A stretch of 64,000 nt of DNA from Sweltsa coloradensis (GCA_024449915.1 JAMZAV010000008.1:1426001-1490000), one strand, 5' to 3'; shown: positions 45,901-56,269, numbered from the stretch's first letter. The notes: generated from the sequence alone by a model not told the origin. A program made the numbers and translations.

Positions 45901-47190
45901 GGGCAAAAGCTTAACGGTTTTCAGCTGTATTTAGTAAGAAAGCTTTCTTGCTATATAATAGCAACTTTCAGACAACGGGAAATAATGTATTATTTGAGCA
46001 CTTTCTCTTTCCTAGTTATTCTGCCCACTTTTAAAGCTAACTTCGAGTCCCCGATTTGGATTTCCTGCCAAGGCTTTCCCTTACATTGTGTAAGTTTTCG
46101 GATAAATTGAGTAGTCTAAAGGAAAGGTTTTCAGTCTGAGTCAATGGATTTACCTTGTCGATAGGTGGAATTAAATCAGCCGTCTTCAGGGCTGGATAAC
46201 ACAATTATTGTATTACCATACTCGTGCACCACTAGGTCCGTGCGCACGCCGGCAGATTCCATTAGTGACGTGAGGGGTGCAGGGTTGACGACGCACAGAG
46301 TCTACGGGTTCATCCCTGTCTATACCGAGCAGACACTCCCGGAATCAAATCCAGGTTTAGGAATAAAATGTGTAAACATGTTATAGTTTTTCTTGGTCGT
46401 ATAGTATGCCGAAACCATTAATTTAAATAATGAGTTGTTGACAATAAAACCTTGCTATTAAAAAATAATTTTCGTGGATATTAAATAATTTAATCACAGG
46501 TCACAAGAAAAGTACTAACTTCACTTTTATAGGCACCCTTCTACATGGAGAATGCGATAAGTTTTTAGTATCGCAATTTGGTATCTCGTGGATGTATTTC
46601 GCTGGTGATAGACGCAATTAGACAAAGTGTTGAAGAGTAGCAACTGTAGAAACTTGTTTAGTATCGTCTTCTAGAGTCTAGACTCTAGAGTACAACCAGT
46701 TCTGTAAGTTCCTCCGCCGACTAACGCGCCGCAGTTGTGATTATGCGAAGCTATTGCACAAGTTTCGTAACCGCCAATCCACTCAAGCCAACTACTTCGG
46801 AGGTAAACTCTCAACAGCTTCTTTTAATACTTTATCTTGAACCATTCAATTTGCATTTACAAGAAACTGAAAATAAAACCAAGTTTGAAATGAGTCGAGT
46901 TATAGAACGCAGGTAGTAACAACTATTCTTTTTGAATTCCGTTCGTAAATAATCTCTGTAATAAGGACATTTACAAAATGGATTAGATTGCCACGCTAAT
47001 AATGTCGTACGTAAATATTATAATAAATAGCAACATATGTGATAAATTGTTTATATATTATATAGACTAAATTTAGTAGAACTGATTTTCTGTGAACAAT
47101 ATTCGGTTTTTCTTAGTTGTTTGTGCAGTCGATTGCTCTCAAGTATCGTCCAAACTTAACAATGCGTTGTGCGCGCGCGTTTAATAAATT
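43000..47190. other. No gene recognised
   Basis: Long AT-rich stretch. Seen: an imperfect hairpin at 43609-43702 (TAAGTGTATAA paired with TTATACACTTA, GTTTCC with GGAAAC), a (AAAT)n run at 44503-44526, short ATT/AATA runs at 45222-45255, and a perfect 20-bp palindrome around TAGAGTCTAGACTCTA at 46675-46690. The 60-75 codon frames at 44570-45058 and 46165-46386 are unremarkable. Confidence 0.4.
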
Positions 47191-47199
47191 TAATTTAAT

Positions 47200-47357
47200 A
47201 AATTTTGATGATTTAAGGTGGTTTTGAAGGTAATTTTATTTATAATATAAAATTTATTTTGTCTCTAAAACATGCACACATCGCCCGTCGCTCTCGTTAA
47301 TTAAAATGAGATAAGTCGTAACAAAGTAGGTGTACCGGAAGGTGTGCCTGGAAAGTT
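47200..47357 (+). pseudogene. Nuclear copy of mitochondrial 12S rRNA, 3' end
   Basis: TGATTTAAGGTGGTTTTGAA, then CACATCGCCCGTCGCTCTCG, GAGATAAGTCGTAACAAAGT and AGGTGTACCGGAAGGTGTG are the highly conserved 3' end of small-subunit mitochondrial rRNA, in an arthropod-like form. tRNA-Val follows at once as in an intact mitochondrial genome. Being embedded in nuclear repeats, it is a mitochondrial insert (NUMT), unless the assembly is chimeric. Confidence 0.9.
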
Positions 47358-47427
47358 CAAATCAGAGCTTGATTTATTAAGCATTTCATTTACACCGAGA
47401 ATCTACTGTGCAATTCAGTTTGATTTG
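47358..47427 (+). tRNA. Mitochondrial tRNA-Val (anticodon TAC), nuclear copy
   Basis: A 70-nt cloverleaf: 7-bp perfect acceptor stem (CAAATCA with TGATTTG), 4-bp D stem (GCTT/AAGC), anticodon loop TTTACAC giving TAC, anticodon stem with one A-C mismatch, and a T arm CTG..CAG. It sits between 12S and 16S as in arthropod mitochondrial DNA. The intact acceptor stem implies a recent transfer. It is not expected to function in the nucleus. Confidence 0.85.
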
Positions 47428-47600
47428 AAAATAAAAGATTAATTATGAGTTTGCGTAATATGTTGTTATTTAATAAAATCATTTTCTTTAATTAAAGTTT
47501 TTGTAGAGGTTAACGCGTTTAGTAACGCCGTGAATATAAAATACAAATCTTAGTTAAGTATATAGTATTATTCTATAAATATAGGTTTGCGATTGTATTA
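47428..47600 (+). pseudogene. Nuclear copy of mitochondrial 16S rRNA, 5' end
   Basis: AT-rich continuation after tRNA-Val, with TTTAATTAAAGTTTTTGTAG and GGTTAACGCGTTTAGTAACG in a position consistent with the 5' region of the large-subunit mitochondrial rRNA. Only the position and general motif support this; the right breakpoint is not clear. Confidence 0.55.
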
Positions 47601-47740
47601 CTGTTTAACATTTCATTCTTTCTAGACTGCTTTATAACCTACATTATTCAGGAATGTTTCGATTTAAAAAAAACCGTTATTTTAATATATATTTTATATG
47701 CTATTAGTTCGTTAGCTATATTTGACCTGGAAATATAATG

Positions 47741-47951
47741 TTTATTGAGTGTTTCTTTAAACTCACTTACCAAGTTACTGTTCATTTCCCGTACTCGGGG
47801 AATTTTCGACAAATGTCTCCTCATCACTGAGGTGTGTCAGTATGTCTGGCGTGGCCGGACGAAGATGAGGGGACCCTCGTCGAAAATTCGCCGAGTACGG
47901 GAAATAAACAGTGACTTTGGTAAGTGAGTTTAAAGAAGCACTCAATGAGCA
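47741..47951. mobile_element. Foldback insertion FB3 with hammerhead-like core
   Basis: Arms of about 80 bp: AAACTCACTTACCAAGTTAC and TTTCCCGTACTCGGGGAATT on the left, AATTCGCCGAGTACGGGAAA and GACTTTGGTAAGTGAGTTTA on the right. In the right arm, reading outward: CGGACGA (47856-47862), one base, hairpin GATGAGG-GGAC-CCTCGTC, then GAAA (47882-47885). In the left arm the corresponding stem has become mostly G-U pairs (GATGAG with TTTGTC) and the 7-nt motif is lost. Possible target duplication GGAAATATAATG / GGAATATATG. The short frames here are palindrome artefacts. Confidence 0.7.
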
Positions 47952-48361
47952 ATATATTTTAGGAATATATGCCTCCCGAACCAAATCGAAATTTGGGTAA
48001 GACAGACACAATTTGCAAGCTTGCAAGTTGCGAGATAAAGGTTGGCATACCTCTGTCACTTCTAAGTCCTAATGAGTTTGACGCAAAGCAGGCTGTTCAT
48101 CTTTCCACCTACCTGTTTTAGCACATCGTTAAATAAACACAATCGAACCGGTTAATCCCGAAATCAATCCCTTAAAAACCCTTTTCGTATTATCCGTATT
48201 TATCTCTAATCTTTCATCGTGTTAAGGTTTCATTGCGTAATAAACACCTAAAGCTGAAAGCGCTGAAACATCCTGCTCATAAAAGCTTGTAACACATTGC
48301 GAACTCTTTGCCAGATGGTGTCGCTCGTGCGCCAGGCGACTGCAGGCAGAACTACACAGTC

Positions 48362-48407
48362 TCACACGCACACGCACACGCACACGCACACGCACACGCA
48401 CACGCAC
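48362..48407. repeat. (CGCACA)n array
   Basis: Seven and a half hexamer units with alternating purine-pyrimidine pattern (Z-DNA prone). Confidence 0.97.
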
Positions 48408-48409
48408 AA

Positions 48410-49970
48410 ATCATCTTTCTTTCTCACACTCACAGTGTAGCGATCATTATTTTTCATCTCATTTGCCGCATTATAATTAAACGTTTCGTAGAGAATGTTT
48501 AATTCATTCATTGTTCTAATCGGACTGTGTACCTTACTAAACATAACACTATTAACTACCCTTGGATTTAGTGTCAACCAAAGTACGTATTTGTTATTTT
48601 ATCGCAGAAGTATCTAATTTGGCCAAGTACAGCGATAATATAAAGCAGTTTAACCCTTTGAAATAACCTAGCTAATTTATCACAATTAATTTTATGAGCA
48701 AAATATAAATTATTCTGTTTTAACTAAAGCAGAACTGCTAAAACATGCCATGAGTATTACCGAAAAAAGTCTTTATTTTCCGCGTTTTTTCTCTCGATTT
48801 TTTGATAAGTAAGTATGGACTTGCTGAAACTGACTCCTTACAATTAACTTACATAATTAAGCCTCCCGACATGAATTTATTTCATGCTATATAAGATTGA
48901 AAATAGATGGATTTCCCTCTACCATCTGTCTTCATTAAGATCACATTATGTGTGCTAAACGTCTCCGCAACTCCTGTAACCTAATGGAAAATAAACATCT
49001 CTCCAACACAGGACGGTTTTATGGACGGTTTTCAAAATACGGCCTACAACGTTGAGCCGCACTATATTGATGTCAGTTGTAAAACTTGTCAACAGTCGCT
49101 TAAAAAATAAATAGAAAATATGACGCTCCGTAAAATGCTATGATTGACTTTAACGTCCCACCACACTTCAATTAAGTCAGACGGATTGCAGATGAGTTAA
49201 TCGCTATGCCTTAGAAAGCCATTGTTTGCGATTTATTATATTTATTAAGCATCATAGATAAAGTCTGAAATGTTTAAAGCGTAGACACAGACAGGGTAAT
49301 CTTTATGGAAGCTGCCTGACCGAATGCTTACTCTTTCGAAGAAGATGAATCTGTTTTGGCGGATGGCGTAGCGCTTTCTTCTGGGGCGTAACGACTAGCA
49401 CGCAGACAGGCCGCGTCCAATATTTTCAGGGATAAAATATTAAATATGTGCTATTATTAAACCGTTGGCCGGAGTTGACAGGCGACAGGTGACACTATAC
49501 ACTGTCAATGTCACTGTCACAGTAATGTCGTCACTGCCTAAATGATCGCACACAAAACATGGCCTACGACAATCGAGTATTGTCATTCGATTTCCAGTTT
49601 ATTACTTTAATTTTTAGAAGGGAATACACAATCAAGCACATATTTTCACAATATTCATCTTCTCTTTTCAAACCGATTTCTTGCTGTAATCAACAGCCGC
49701 ACTGCATTTACACAATGCATTCACGCATTGCATTTGCATAATAATCCGCCTTTTTTGGGTTGTTGGTTTTTCCATATCTATGTATTTATACAATCTGTTG
49801 TGTGTTACACCTACAGTTTTACGCCTAGCTCAGTTATATTTTATTCTTTGTACATTCATTACCCAAGATGTTAATATTATTAGTTATTAGAATTAAAATT
49901 AGAATTATTCTTTGCACTATCCCTCTTTACAGAGAATTGCGTCACTTATACCATTGTATTTGTCCAATGA
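48410..49970. other. No gene recognised
   Basis: Contains CTATATAAG at 48887-48895 without a downstream gene, and a TGACA/TGTCA-rich patch at 49470-49540. Confidence 0.4.
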
Positions 49971-49974
49971 ATGA

Positions 49975-49976
49975 AC

Positions 49977-50048
<72 letters not shown>

Positions 50049-50101
50049 CACTTACTTACTTACTTACTCACTCACTCAATCACTCACTCACTCACTCACT
50101 C

Positions 50102-50136
<35 letters not shown>

Positions 50137-50140
50137 CTTA
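49975..50140. repeat. (TTAC)n microsatellite with TCAC variants
   Basis: About 41 tetramer units, with a central block (50065-50103) where TTAC has changed to TCAC in several adjacent units. Confidence 0.98.
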
Positions 50141-50144
50141 TGTC

Positions 50145-50780
50145 AGTTGTCAGCCAACATTGGTGTTACTGCAGACTTTATCTCACTCACCCCATTTTTA
50201 AAAAATTATTAAAATTAAAAGACATTGTTACGTATTTTCAGCACATTGGCAAATATTTCATGTCCTTTCATGTCCTTTCTACAGTAAACAGTTTCGCCTT
50301 CAAAGTGTGGACAGTTATTGATGAAATCACCTCTTAGTTTCTTTAGTACTACTCATGCTATCTCAGTCGGTATTTTTATAACTCTTCAATAGACTTCTTG
50401 ATTTCTTTATTGTCCCGGGCCAATTAGTAACGCCCAAGTCTTCCGCTCCGTCTGTGTATTTGCTTAGAACTTCGGTAAGTTTACTTAACTGTAAAATGTT
50501 AACGAGCCTCACTCTGGCATGGGTTCTCGCGTCTCGCGAAGTTTAGCTGGAATATCACTGGGTCAACCTCAACGTGAATGTCATTTAACAATGTGTGCCT
50601 TTGCCGACATTTACTTTAACTTTACTATATTTATTTATTTATGTTTATTAACACACCTATGTTTACAGGAAATATTTTATGTTAATCCCAAGATAAAATA
50701 ATAAAATCGGATTGAGCCACAAAATAAAGTTCGATAATAATTTCATTAATTTAACATAATACTTTCCAGATAAATAATAA
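50145..50780. other. No feature recognised
   Basis: Unique-looking AT-rich sequence. Confidence 0.4.
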
Positions 50781-51421
50781 TTAGATGAGCGAAGCGAAGA
50801 CTTCAATTTCACTTACGTTACCCCAAGAAAAATAGTTCGGGTGTTTTGTTTTTGTTTTTTGTTTGTTTTTCTGTCTGTTTGTTCGCGCTCTACCGGGCAA
50901 ACGGCATATGCGATCTTGATGAAAATTGGAGGGGATCTTCGAATACTCTAAACTAAGAAATATTCCTCGTGAATATCGTACTTTTACGATTTCTTTCAAT
51001 TTTTAATGCAATATTTTCGTGTTAGTTGGGCCGATTCTGACCAAACGGGTGGGACTACAACGTTCATGTTTTACATGGGCATTAAGGTAATGGTGATGTA
51101 GTACCTTTTGAAAGAAAAAGTTGAAAAAATTAGTCATAATCTATAGAAATAAAGGTTTTAATGTAAGTTTTTTGAGGTGTATAAACAAGTAACTATGGAA
51201 ACTTGACAACAATCACCTACAATGCTTACAATTTATCTTTTTACATTCTATTGGTATTACCATAGCAATTAATACTCATTTATAAAAATTATTCTAATTT
51301 AACAAAAATATTTTGCAATGGGATTTGAAAAAGTAAAGAGAACCCACGCATACTGAAAACTTACAAAAAAAGCTCATCCATCAACGCGACTAAACAAAAG
51401 CGTTCGCGAAGCGGCCTAGTA
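50781..51421 (+). mobile_element. Repeat family C, copy 5 (with ~85 bp extra segment)
   Basis: Starts TTAGATGAGCGAAGCGAAG and ends GCGGCCTAG. Between 51231 and 51325 there is a segment absent from the other copies, replacing the ATGCGTTCAAAAAGCACTT block. Confidence 0.88.
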
Positions 51422-51424
51422 CAT

Positions 51425-53275
51425 AATAACAAGTAAAAATTGAATCTTGGCCATTTTAAATATGTTTAGGCTTGATAGGCTACATAAATTATTTGGCTGA
51501 CTATTTCCAAATACTTGTAGCTTTGCTAGTCTAACTTCATGGTATTCAGGTATGCGTATGTTTGACTAATTCAATTGGTTTAAAATATTGATTGCGTTAA
51601 GCTTTCCTGTGCCTTGTTATGTTTTGTGATTACCTGTATTAAGCTGTAACGTTCATTTGCCATTCACGCATTTGTCTGCGTCATTTTACTACGTTGTCGT
51701 GTTATGAAAAGTTGAGGTATAAATTACATGAGACATACAAGTATATCTTCTGCTCTCGGAGATGAATTTAATTCTAGGTCAATGTATGTGTTTCACAACG
51801 AGATTCATTTGTTCTTCTTTTGTTTTTATTTTATCGGCTCGAGATTGATGGCTTGTTTCTTATGTAGCTACTTTGAGTATTTTCCGGGGAATCCCCCCAC
51901 GCTATTAACCACAACACCATTCCATGTCGCATCGCAGTGCTTTCGATTATTCAACTTCAAGACAAGCAATTTGGCTGAAAACACGACAAAATGTACGAGT
52001 TCGTTTTCCGACGGGTTTCTTTACTGAGTGTATGTGGGCTGGAGGGAGCTATAGGGCGTGAATATGACATCATCGAACGTGGGTCTGCGACGGACAAGAG
52101 GCCATGAGCTCCGCCGGACACGCACAATTTGTCCACGAAATTTCTCCCATCGAGTCCTTGTTAACCTTTCACATCGAAGACGTGACCGAAGTTACAAGCT
52201 ACGACCCAAAATGTCTAAGGTAAACCGTTTCTATATAGTTGGATGATCATCTCGCGCTGACAACACAAACACATAACGCCTCGTGCGGACGCAGCTGCTT
52301 CTGCTTCGTGACATGACGTAGAAATCAAAGTCAAAACTACCAGTTACGATGATTGAAACCTCCGAACTACGCCTGAGTGTCTGCACGGCTTGTGATTCTA
52401 AGAGAGACTCGAACTGATTTGTTTCGTGACGCGTTCCTATCCCGACAGCCATAAATCATTACATGTGAATATAAAACATTGTGTTATTTCTCAAAATTGA
52501 TAAATGTACTCTCCTTGAATAATTTCCAACATTATTAACGTAAATTGTCACAAAATGAATTCTTACTTTATCGTTTTGACCTTTTTGACAGATTCAAAAT
52601 ACTTCGTACTATTTTGTATTTTATTTTCTAGTCAATTTATATGGAAAAGTACAATTCGACTGGAATTGTCTGAGAAATGTGAAACCCGGTATCAAGTCGA
52701 CTGTAAGCTGGGTCAACCAGCCCCCCACCCCCCTCCCCCAACCACTCGCGAATATGACTCTCGTGCGCACTGCACAGATGTAATTATGCCCCTTGTCGCT
52801 TGGACTAGTGGGATAAAAGGATTCCTATGTTCAGAGCCTCGGCGAGGTAAACAATCAATCAGAGAACTCGGTTTAAACTGGCGAATGCAGCGCCTTTAGC
52901 ACTTTGCGATTGCATTAAGATGATGCAACGGGATGCAACAGGACGACGAGTGGAAATAAACAACATTGTAACCTACGAATATTTGAACGCAAATCAAACT
53001 TTCAAAATTGTATATTAAAATTACTCGTCAACCGTCAATATATAGAACTGTATTATAAGAAATGCTAAATGCCGGAAAATGTTCTTTTAGAGGATATTCC
53101 CCAAAATATATCTTAACAATTTCTAAGGAAATATAGGACTGAGTAGAAACACGTTATGGACAAGCTTACACTACTTTATTTATCTAATTAAAATAAGTAA
53201 ACATAGTAATAAATGGTATAGTGAATAAATTAGGAAATCTGTTCCCTTTGAGCTCGGAGCATATCTTAAGGGTTT
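51425..53275. other. No gene recognised
   Basis: A 114-codon frame at 52555-52899 includes an acceptor-like TTTTATTTTCTAG (to 52630) and a donor-like GTAAGC at 52703; the intervening ~70 nt could be an exon but shows no recognisable protein. A Pro-codon-rich C stretch lies at 52720-52740. Confidence 0.35.
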
Positions 53276-53558
53276 TAGGGAGCGAATCTCCCCTACATTA
53301 ATCACTTTTCCGCCCGTCCGTCTGTGCGTGTCACGTCACACGACGAAATCCGAACATTACTACCGGTTGGCATGAGTTTTTTTTTAAAGTTGACGTTGTC
53401 CTTCAAAAAGGATATATTATTACATATTATTTTGGGTGACCCTGGGGGTTAGAAGGGCGTGGCTGCCCAGAAAAGTTTGAATTTTCATTTACTCGGCACC
53501 TCCACCAAGAGTGGAGACTAACACAAGCGTGGAAGATTACGATAAGCTTCGCTCCCTA
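53276..53558 (+). mobile_element. MITE family B, copy 5 (both termini intact)
   Basis: TAGGGAGCGAATCT at the left and AGCTTCGCTCCCTA at the right are terminal inverted repeats. Interior: CCGCCCGTCCGTCTGTGCGT, GTCACGTCACACGACG, GTTGACGTTGTCCTTC, GGGTGACCCTGGGGG, TCGGCACCTCCACCAAGAG. TTTT flanks both ends. This copy defines the family at about 283 bp. A family A SINE begins 12 bp later. Confidence 0.8.
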
Positions 53559-53569
53559 TTTTGGTTACT

Positions 53570-53850
53570 TCCGTACTCGTGCTGTGAGATTCTCACGTTG
53601 CATCACTGACTATGGTTCGGAGGAAGTATAGGTCGAATCCTGACACCGGCACTCCTGGCTAAAAGTTTTTTCCGAGGTTTTCTTCAGTCGTTAAGGCGAA
53701 TGTTGGAACTGAGTCCTCTTAAACAGCCCTCGGATTATTCATAATTATCCTTACACCTTAATAACCTAATTAGTCGCCTGAAGAGGGTCACGCCCAAAAT
53801 AAAATTACCCTACACTGGTCATCCTTACAAGTTTTTTCAAAGGTAGAAAA
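53570..53850 (+). mobile_element. SINE family A, near full length, abutting a heptamer array
   Basis: CTATGGTTCGGAGGAAGTAT with AGGTCGAATCCTGACACCGG in the tRNA-like head, then CCGAGGTTTTCTTCAGTCGT, GAGTCCTCTTAAACAGCCCT, CCTAATTAGTCGCCTGAAGA, and the 3' end ACTGGTCATCCTTACAAG. The GAGTGTT array begins directly after its tail. Confidence 0.85.
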
Positions 53851-53856
53851 ATGCGT

Positions 53857-54043
53857 GAGTGTTGAGTGTTGAGTGTTGAGTGTTGAGTGTTGAGTGTTGA
53901 GTGTTGAGTGTTGAGTGTTGAGTGTTGAGTGTTGAGTGTTGAGTGTTGAGTGTTGAGTGTTGAGTGTTGAGTGGTCGAGTGTCGAGTGTCGAGTGTTGAG
54001 TGGCGAGTGGCGAGTGGCGAGTGGCGAGTGGTGAGTGGCGAGT
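53857..54043. repeat. GAGTGTT heptamer array grading into GAGTGGC
   Basis: About 26 units. Roughly the first 17 are GAGTGTT, then come a few GAGTGTC/GAGTGGTC, and the last six or so are mostly GAGTGGC. Produces a spurious LNTQHST-type frame on the minus strand. Confidence 0.98.
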
Positions 54044-54049
54044 CGGGTT

Positions 54050-55070
54050 GGAGTTGTACACATTCTACCAGGGTAGAGTTGCATGGAGGGACTATTTTAC
54101 AGTTTGTTATTTATATTATGCATTCCTCTCATAATCAACATTCACACCACTTTCATGCTTTGCGTAATATTTAAAACGAAACTGACCCATTTCCGTTGCT
54201 CAGCATTCAAATGCAAACTACGGCTATGAACGAGGTACATCTATGTTATATTCCACGTTTGATACTTTATTTCCTTGTCAGCTCACAGAATTGATAGCGA
54301 AAGAAACCCAACTATAAGTGATTTGCTCAACAATGTCTTTGTCGGCAATTTTGCACAAAAATCTATTGCTGTAACTCGTAAACCCAGTAATTTTTACAAA
54401 AGTTACTTTGAATACCAGAGTAACTTTTATTTCAAAAACACAATTTGTACCAACTATAAAAAACTTCTTTGGTTGAGTTCTAAATATGTAATGTATGATA
54501 ACTTCAATCCGGATTCAAATTTCTGAAATCAAGATCTTCCAAGTTGAACAAGATTACATAAATAATACAACGTACACACCAATGGGAATTATAAGAAATA
54601 TTTCGTGTCAAGAAGGCAAGGTGAATTATATTCTACGGCTATATAATGGAAATATATTGCCTCGCATAACTGCTAGACGGCGTGTGTGCTCTCTGCTCAC
54701 CATTGTAGACTGATTATAATCTAGCAGCTTCGGTTATGCAAACTTCTTCCACGTGGTTAAGTCTTTGACTCGAAGCTTGCTAGCTCTTTCAAAAGATTGA
54801 CTTTAAAGCTCGATGCGGAGAAAGCTCCGGTATCATATATCTATCTCTACGGTAGTTAAAAGGGAACGCAGATAAATTATTTCCCACTCTCACAAGAGGC
54901 TTACGTTCATCAGTCTTCGACTATTGAGTTCAGGTTCGTAGGCTTTCGTACCTATTTTAATATATTAAGCACACAAATCTATTTCTATAGATCTCTGATC
55001 AAGATAAGAAAAACCAACCATCGAAATCGATTTCTCCTATCTTAAAATACACGGCCTCGCAATCTCTATA
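54050..55070. other. No gene recognised
   Basis: The 84-codon frame at 54275-54526 (Asn/Phe/Tyr-rich) and the overlapping 54495-54713 frame resemble no family known to me. Confidence 0.4.
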
Positions 55071-55074
55071 CAAA

Positions 55075-55220
55075 TTCTCTTAGGAACCCTCCCCAGAGAC
55101 AATTGTATGTCCCTGTTCAGATGACTAACTAGATATCTTGGACTAAGGGAATGTCCAACGGCTGGTATAGAGGACTCAATCCTTTGCATTCGCATTAACG
55201 ACTGAACGAAAACAATGGAA
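55075..55220 (-). mobile_element. SINE family A, body, reverse (split by FB4)
   Basis: The plus strand reads GTTCAGATGACTAACTAG, GGGAATGTCCAACGGCTG, AGAGGACTCAATCC and CGCATTAACGACTGAACGAA, the reversed family body. The head resumes at 55463 after the foldback insertion. Confidence 0.75.
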
Positions 55221-55462
55221 ACTATTATAAAACAACTCAACTGAACGTTAACTTGGGTTACTTACTTTTATTCACGATATTTCGGAGACTCGGTCTCCTT
55301 CCTCATGCATGCCATGCATGGACGATGCTTGAGGAAGAAGACGGAGTCTCCAAATTATCACGAATAAAAGTAAGTAACCCGCAGATAAAAGTTCAGTTGA
55401 GTGGTTTTATAATATACGCATCCGGGTTAATGAGTTGTTGCGATAATTTTTTTAATGGATAA
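55221..55462. mobile_element. Foldback insertion FB4 in a SINE, with target duplication and hammerhead-like core
   Basis: Arms of about 80 bp (55224-55306 and 55329-55412), e.g. TTACTTACTTTTATTCACGA on the left with CGAATAAAAGTAAGTAACCC on the right. A ~40 bp tail occurs on the right only. AATGGAAACT (left, about 55214) and AATGGATAATACT (right, about 55457) look like an imperfect target duplication of the SINE. In the left arm (minus strand, outward): ATGAGGA (55300-55306), one base, hairpin GGAGAC-CGA-GTCTCC, GAAA. The right arm has TTGAGGA, one base, a hairpin with one mismatch, and AAAT, so its core has decayed. Confidence 0.75.
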
Positions 55463-55580
55463 TACTTTGAGTAATGATTGCCGGTGGCTGGTCTCGAAGC
55501 CGAGACCTCCCGAAGCCGAGACCTCCCGAAGCAGAGTCTCGCGCGATACGCTTGAGCTACAACTGTAGTCTCACACTCTC
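55463..55580 (-). mobile_element. SINE family A, tRNA-like head, reverse
   Basis: Minus strand: TTGTAGCTCAAGCGTATCGC (A box), GACTCTGCTTCGGGAGGTCT, CGGCTTCGAGACC in the B-box region, then CCACCGGCAATCATTACTCA. A 19-bp segment (CCGAGACCTCCCGAAG on the plus strand) is tandemly duplicated in the head. Confidence 0.75.
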
Positions 55581-55642
55581 TTCTATCAGGTATCTGCATC
55601 ACTCACAGAAATCTTCATTCTGTTTGCCTCATTCATCGAATT

Positions 55643-55996
55643 TTATCATCATCTGTACCATCAAACCTCGCCTTAAATGTTGAGTATTTACATTCGAATC
55701 ACAATTACAACATCAGGTTACGATCAGGCACCCAATTAGCGTTCCCAATTCACAGAACTAGTCTTCTTGACAATCCGGTGACAGTATATGCAATAAGGCG
55801 TTGGAATGTTTTACCTGTGGAGATCAGGGATGCACATCAGAATAATTATCACGTCTTTAAAAGTAAGGTAACGTCATTATATTATTATGTTCAAAAGTCA
55901 GTTTACCTGAAGTCTAATATCCTATTAATCTGTGCTAAAATGAAAAAATGCATGACAAAATTCACATGTAAAATTATTGTTGTTATGATCTTGTAA
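55643..55996 (+). pseudogene. C-terminus of a non-LTR retrotransposon reverse-transcriptase ORF
   Basis: An in-frame stretch open from about 55643 to the stop at 55994-55996 encodes NVEYLHSNHNYNIRLRSGTQ, then LAFPIHRTS, IRRWNVLPVEIRDA and YHVFKSKV. The pattern NYN-R, ..P..RTS.., ..WN.LP.EIR.A and F(K)..L is typical of the end of ORF2 in Jockey/CR1-like LINEs. The polymerase domain itself is missing because the 5' part was never copied or is lost. It is followed by a matching 3' UTR and tail. A dead 5'-truncated copy. Confidence 0.75.
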
Positions 55997-56265
55997 TTCT
56001 ATTTGTATTAAAATTTAAACCGTGTAAAAGAGATGGATGAATGTGTGTATGAATGACAATCGCCCTAATGTATTTAACTGACTTTTATGTGTGAAATATT
56101 AATTTGTGTTTTAATATTTTGTAGTGAACTAGTAGAAGTGCGTAGTATATCTGTCATATTATAACTTAATTTGTATCACACATTTTAAAGGTTTAACATA
56201 AAAAAGCCTCACTGGCCTTAATCCCGCCTATAATAAAGTCCTTAATCAATCGATCAATTAATCAA
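55997..56265 (+). mobile_element. 3' UTR and (AATC)n-type tail of the same LINE
   Basis: AAAAAAGCCTCACTGGCCTT, AATCCCGCCTATAATAAAGT and a terminal TCAATCGATCAATTAATCAA. Short tandem tails replacing poly(A) are typical of CR1/Jockey-type LINEs. Confidence 0.7.
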
Positions 56266-56269
56266 TCCT

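Noticed and set aside
49868..50212. 114-codon LLTYLLTYLLTY frame
   Set aside because: Artefact of the (TTAC)n array.
53788..54084. LNTQHST repeat frame
   Set aside because: Heptamer array read in frame on the minus strand.
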